Shown piece by piece: positions 30,658 through 33,455 of a stretch of DNA of 33,455 nt (positions are counted from its first letter, which is position 1; each line of letters opens with the position of its first letter). A program made the translations under genes and the position numbers. The notes under the pieces are model-generated. The model made no database searches and had not been told where the DNA came from. It was given only the letters and a program-made list of their open reading frames with translations. The DNA is from Bacillota bacterium (GTDB lineage Bacteria > Bacillota > Clostridia > Oscillospirales > Ruminococcaceae). The DNA lies in NCBI GenBank assembly GCA_029550985.1, contig JAKPGH010000220.1:1-33455 (forward strand). The letters are read 5' to 3'.

Positions 30658-32007
30658 CTAAGCAGCAAAGGGATTTCTCCCGCTGCGGTAATCGTCAACA
30701 AGGGTTCTCGCAAGGTCGGCCTTGCTTTCCAGTGCCGCCAGCACCTTTTCATCCACGGTGCCACGGGCCACCAGATATAAATAGGTGCAGGGCATCCGCT
30801 GGCCCACCCGGTGTATCCGGGCCTTGGTCTGCTCAAAGTTCGACATGGAATAGTCGAGGGAGTAAAAGACCATGGTAGAGGCAGCGGTCAGGGTAATGCC
30901 AAGCCCCGCTGTGGCAATCTGGCCCACAAAGGCCATGACCTCCGGCTCATTTTGGAACCGCGCCACCTGCTCGTCCCGGTTCTTCACCTCGCCGGTGATG
31001 CAGGAATACCCAAGGCCCCGCTTTTCCAGCAATTTGCAGATGGCTTTGATTTCCGGGATAAAGCGGGCAATGATAACCAGCTTTTTCCCCTCGGCCACAG
31101 CCCCGTCCAGAATGTCCTCCAAGGCGGAGAGCTTGGCCGCGCTTACCTGCTCCACGGCAGCGGTTTTGTCATTTCCGAGAAAGCCGCCGGTGAGCTGGGA
31201 CAGCCGCAGTAGCCGGGTGAGGATGTTAGTGGCTGTAACCTCGCCACCGGCCAGTTCCGCATAGCTTTCTTTAACGAGGCCCCGGTATATCCGCAGGGCG
31301 GCGGGTTCCAACTCTATCTGCCGGATCACATCGGTGGTTTCCGGCAAATCCAGACATTCCGCCTTCGTCGCCCGGTAGGAAATGCTGTGGAGCTTTTCCG
31401 TCAGCTCGCCCTCCATGGATTTCTTCAAAACCGGGGTATGATTGCCATAGCCCACCATGTCGAAGTAGCGGTTGCGGAAAGCATAAAAGCTGTTCCCGTA
31501 AATGGCCGGGTTCAGAAATTTATACTGGCTGAACACATCAATGGCCTTGTTGGTGATAACCGTACCGGTGAGCAGGAGCCGGTAGCTGGCCTTTGCGCCC
31601 ATCCGGTGCATGGCCTTACTGGCGGCGATATTGTGGGTTTTGATCTTGTGGCCCTCGTCCGCGATAATCAGGTCGGGGTGCCATGCGGTCAAAGCCTTTT
31701 CCAGCCGCCATGCGGACTCATAGTTTACGACCACCACCTGCAGGGCGGTGCCGGTCATGTGCCGCAGGGTATCCAGCTTCTTGGCGCTGCTGCCGGACAG
31801 AACCGCCAGCGCATACGGGAAGGCGGCAAATTTCTGAAATTCCTCCTCCCATACGCCAAGGATGGAGAGCGGGGCCACAATCAGCACCCGGCGAATCCGG
31901 CCCGCCTGCGAAAGTGCGCCGGTAATGGCGATAGTAGTCAGTGTTTTCCCTGTGCCGGGTCAACCCATTTCCATGAGGAGCGCAGCCCCTTTACTGGAAA
32001 TGTTCAT
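30658..32007 (-). pseudogene. SNF2-type (SF2) DNA helicase, main part, interrupted by in-frame TGA in Walker A
   Basis: The frame from ATG 32007 reads 'MNISSKGAALLMEMG', then TGA at 31962-31960, then 'PGTGKTLTTIAITGAL' and ~430 further residues to TAG at 30658. Downstream motifs are intact: 'VLIVAPLSILGVW' (Ia), 'IADEGHKIKT' (II), 'RLLLTGTVITN' (III), 'FVGQIATAGLGITLTAAS' (V) and 'KARIHRVGQR' (VI). The expected family sequence is MEMGTGKT; the stop lies in a 9-base excess within that motif. Its first codons overlap the stop of the HNH gene, with AAGGTGG upstream. Without readthrough, hopping or internal initiation (first ATG after the stop is 31887, past Walker A), no active helicase is made from this part. 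It may be a broken gene or a recoded one; see findings. Confidence 0.8.
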
Positions 32008-32434
32008 CGACACCACCACCTTTCTTCTTGCCAAAGCCATGCACGCGGCAATGTTCCGATTGGGAAGAAAGCACTTCGAGATTGACCGGATCGTTGTTTA
32101 GGATATTTCCATCTTTGTGATGGACGATTTCTCCGGGACGAAGCGGCCTTCCAATCATGGCTTCTGCAACGGCTCTATGCTCGTGCTTGCCGTAAAATTT
32201 GCGGTATGTTTTTCCTTTGCCAGTGCCAGAGAGCTTCGCATGGTGTTTTTTTCTGGATGACAGAAGGCCACCCGGCTTGTTTGCCGGATTTTCTGTGCGG
32301 TTATATTCCGCCAGCCGTTTTCGGTTCCATTGCTGAAAGTGAGCGAAACAGCAAAAATTATGTTCGCTTATTTCATGTTGAGGCTTCTGGAAGCTCCGAC
32401 CGCACAGGTGGCATTTCACCGTCGCTTGGGCCAT
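31991..32434 (-). CDS. HNH homing endonuclease-like gene inserted in the helicase gene
   Basis: 147 residues from ATG 32434 with GGAGG 8 bases upstream. N-terminal zinc-binding region 'KCHLCGRSF' (CxxC at 8-11) followed by 'HNFCCFAHF'; a basic middle; then 'KHEHRAVAEAMIGRPLRPGEIVHHKDGNILNNDPVNLEVLSSQSEH' near 90-135, the typical HNH fold of phage homing nucleases (HH, DGN, NN, NL, and the last H). The DNA is visibly more AT-rich than its surroundings, which suggests recent arrival. It starts within the helicase N-terminal coding part and ends within its continuation, with no room left for a group I intron. Most likely a free-standing homing nuclease. Confidence 0.85.
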   Translation of the reverse strand: MAQATVKCHLCGRSFQKPQHEISEHNFCCFAHFQQWNRKRLAEYNRTENPANKPGGLLSSRKKHHAKLSGTGKGKTYRKFYGKHEHRAVAEAMIGRPLRPGEIVHHKDGNILNNDPVNLEVLSSQSEHCRVHGFGKKKGGGVDEHFQ

Positions 32435-32561
32435 CCCGATCACCTCCCGGCAGCAGGCCAAACAGACCGCAGACAAAATTGAAGGCTTCGATCTGGTGCC
32501 GGTAAGGCGTGGCCTTGATCGGCATAAGCAGGGCCGGGCGGACATTCTCATGCACAATCAT
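32373..32561 (-). pseudogene. SNF2-type helicase, N-terminal fragment
   Basis: ATG 32561 has GGAGGTG 7 bases upstream and overlaps the preceding gene. The first ~42 residues ('MIVHENVRPALLMPIKATP' then 'YRHQIEAFNFVCGLFGLLPGGD') are the Q-motif region of the same helicase whose body lies at 32007-30658. After GGD (about 32440) the homology ends, and the frame runs out of phase through the start of the HNH gene to a stop at 32373. The two helicase parts are in different frames (offset of two bases). So the gene is split at this point by the HNH insertion. Confidence 0.8.
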
Positions 32562-32751
32562 GGCTGCCCACCTCCGGCACCTCCTGAACCGACAGCGCCT
32601 GCACACTGTCGCCGGGGACGATGATCGTCACACGGCGCATATCCCCGAACAAACGCCGCAGCACCCGCTCGCGCAGCCGAACCGTCTTACAGCGGACTAT
32701 GCCGCCGGTTTCCGGCCCGCTGGCAATGCAGATTTTTAAGTTATGTTTCAT
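32548..32751 (-). CDS. Small conserved protein (67 residues) of phages and conjugative elements
   Basis: ATG 32751 follows GAGGTGAAAGG; the longer frame to 32817 has no ribosome site. The sequence 'MKHNLKICIASGPETGGIVRC' (cut at 20 residues: MKHNLKI..., TGGIVRCKTV) then 'RERVLRRLFGDMRRVTIIVPGDSVQALSVQEV' pattern is one I have seen often in Clostridia mobile elements, without known function. A 7-bp-arm hairpin TGAGAGC/GCTCTCA precedes its ribosome site. Its stop overlaps the region of the helicase start. Confidence 0.7.
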   Translation of the reverse strand: MKHNLKICIASGPETGGIVRCKTVRLRERVLRRLFGDMRRVTIIVPGDSVQALSVQEVPEVGSHDCA

Positions 32752-32832
32752 TTGCCTTTCACCTCTTTCTGAGAGCCGGTTTTTGTAGCTCTCACTGTTA
32801 GGCCACGGGAAAGGCAAATTGTAAGGGTCAGA

Positions 32833-33222
32833 TTAAAAATTATTTTTAATCTTCTGGTATATCCGCCTTAGGCGGTCATGGATTGCCACATGGGAAACGC
32901 CTTCTTCACGGGCAATCTCCGAGATTTTCTCATTTTCAAAATAGACCCGGCGCACCAGCTCCCGCTGGGCCGAGGTAAGGGCCTCCATGGCCCGGAGCAA
33001 GCGGGCCATATCTTCTCGCTTCAAAACTTGCTCCTCCGTATTTTCAGGGGAGAGGAACGCCTCGCCTTCGTATTCCATCCCATCGAGGGAAATATGGCGG
33101 CGGGTTTCCTTGTGGTCGTTGTTATATTCCTGCCGGTCAAAATCCACCAGCAGCTCCCCAAGGTTGTCGTCCACCTCGATTTCAGATATTTCTCCATTTA
33201 CAAATTCATACCGGACTTTCAA
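32833..33222 (-). CDS. Sigma-70-like regulator with region 4 helix-turn-helix
   Basis: 129 residues when started at TTG 33222, which has AAGGAG 9 bases upstream; the ATG at 33258 would place that ribosome site inside the gene and is less likely. The N-terminus 'KVRYEFVNGEISEIEVDDNLGELLVDFDRQEYNNDHKETRRH' (with the YNN-HKETRRH signature) belongs to a regulator family common in Clostridia mobile elements. Residues ~78-129 form a sigma region 4-like HTH ('ALTSAQRELVRRVYFENEKISEIAREEGVSHVAIHDRL', key residues around the turn GVSHVAI). No region 2 is present. Likely a transcription activator; preceded by a structured leader and terminator. Confidence 0.82.
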   Translation of the reverse strand: MKVRYEFVNGEISEIEVDDNLGELLVDFDRQEYNNDHKETRRHISLDGMEYEGEAFLSPENTEEQVLKREDMARLLRAMEALTSAQRELVRRVYFENEKISEIAREEGVSHVAIHDRLRRIYQKIKNNF

Positions 33223-33250
33223 TTTGCCGTTCTCCTTTCGGAGCCCGGCA

Positions 33251-33268
33251 AGCGGCACCTTTGCCGCT
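33251..33268 (-). promoter_or_regulatory. Hairpin ahead of the regulator's ribosome site
   Basis: Perfect 7-bp stem AGCGGCA-AAGG-TGCCGCT on the minus strand, 11 bases upstream of AAGGAG. Its 3' arm is also part of the segment that can pair with the first arm of the upstream terminator, so the two pairings exclude each other. Confidence 0.55.
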
Positions 33269-33274
33269 AAAACG

Positions 33275-33321
33275 AAAAAAAGAGCCTGACAAGCAGCACA
33301 AAAGTGCCGCTTGTCAGGCTC
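33275..33321 (-). terminator. Intrinsic terminator in the leader of the sigma-like gene
   Basis: Minus-strand 18-bp stem (33321-33304 with 33299-33282; one G-U pair), 4-base loop TTTT, followed by seven T (33281-33275). It lies about 55 bases before the TTG start of the regulator. Confidence 0.9.
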
Positions 33322-33455
33322 AATATCCCATCTGTCTTTCTTTCAAGACAGCGTGATGAAGGGGCAACCACAGATGATGGAATGAAATCACCCCTTCGTG
33401 CATCATGCTCAGACAAACGCCGCACCGGTTTCCCGGCTTCGCTGTCCGTTGCCCG
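33322..33455 (-). ncRNA. Structured RNA leader candidate (three-way junction; continues to window edge)
   Basis: No plausible gene covers these bases. On the minus strand a 7-bp stem GACAGCG/CGCTGTC (33446-33440 with 33353-33347) would enclose a CCGG-GAAA-CCGG tetraloop hairpin (33436-33425) and a second arm GAAGGGG/CCCCTTC (33397-33391 with 33364-33358) extended by TGAT/ATCA. The closing strand can instead pair downstream as CTGTCTT/AAGACAG (33351-33345 with 33338-33332). It precedes the terminator and regulator gene. I do not recognise a known riboswitch consensus; the pairing is by eye. Confidence 0.4.

Noticed and set aside
30645..30836. Upstream extension of the 138-residue gene into the helicase 3' end
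   Set aside because: The good ribosome site is right before ATG 30644; the extension overlaps conserved helicase motif VI coding sequence.
31960..31962. Genome-wide recoding of TGA as tryptophan
   Set aside because: Several genes end in TGA within ATGA overlaps (for example 27038, 27460, 24077, 12924), so TGA acts as a stop here.
31950..32450. Group I intron with HNH open frame in the helicase gene
   Set aside because: The HNH gene fills nearly the whole interval, so there is no room for the ribozyme core; helicase coding sequence resumes immediately after the HNH stop.
33223..33258. ATG start at 33258 for the sigma-like gene
   Set aside because: It has no ribosome site and lies within the leader hairpin region; TTG 33222 follows AAGGAG with correct spacing and matches the family's usual N-terminus.

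Overview
The window is the replication, late-control, packaging, head and tail part of a tailed, siphovirus-type phage or prophage. Essentially every real gene is on the minus strand, so it reads from right (33455) to left (1). The GC-rich sequence, strong GGAGG ribosome sites, tight ATGA overlaps, HK97-type head module, P27-type small terminase and DUF1492/DUF4314-like accessory genes point to a Firmicutes host, most likely a gut Clostridia (Oscillospiraceae or Lachnospiraceae type). No integrase, repressor or lysis gene lies inside the window, so lysogeny cannot be judged directly.

Right to left: a structured non-coding leader and terminator (33455-33275); a sigma-70-region-4-like regulator; a small conserved protein; an SNF2-type helicase split by an HNH endonuclease gene and also carrying an in-frame TGA inside its Walker A motif; two phage proteins of unclear role; a family A DNA polymerase; a DUF7768/DUF4406-like protein; a RepB-type primase fused to a D5-type helicase; a region with inverted repeats around an AT-rich core that could be an origin; a VRR-NUC nuclease; and a DUF1492 late regulator followed by a strong terminator. 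This is the replication module.

At 23.6 kb a control region with three 10-bp-phased repeats and a leader terminator opens the late operon: packaging HNH, small terminase, then about 7.5 kb of accessory cargo before the large terminase. The cargo holds a ParB-like protein, two tandem Mom-like DNA-modification genes, a tRNA-like element, a ParB-methyltransferase fusion and about ten small proteins. Four units in or beside this cargo begin with the same promoter family (TTGnnn, 17 nt, TAATCT, with a conserved spacer), and several end in intrinsic terminators, so they look like autonomous moron modules inside the late operon. Late transcription must cross these terminators, which suggests antitermination.

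From 14.5 kb to 1 the order is canonical: large terminase, portal, ClpP-like protease, HK97 capsid, head fiber, connectors, tail terminator, major tail protein, tail assembly chaperones with a -1 frameshift at A AAA AAC, tape measure, Dit, Tal endopeptidase and a tail protein that runs off the left edge.

Most notable: (1) the helicase/HNH/in-frame-stop cassette, laid out like the T4 mobA and gene 60 bypass cassette; (2) the repeated promoter modules; (3) the duplicated overlapping Mom-like genes; (4) the regulator leader, with mutually exclusive RNA pairings.
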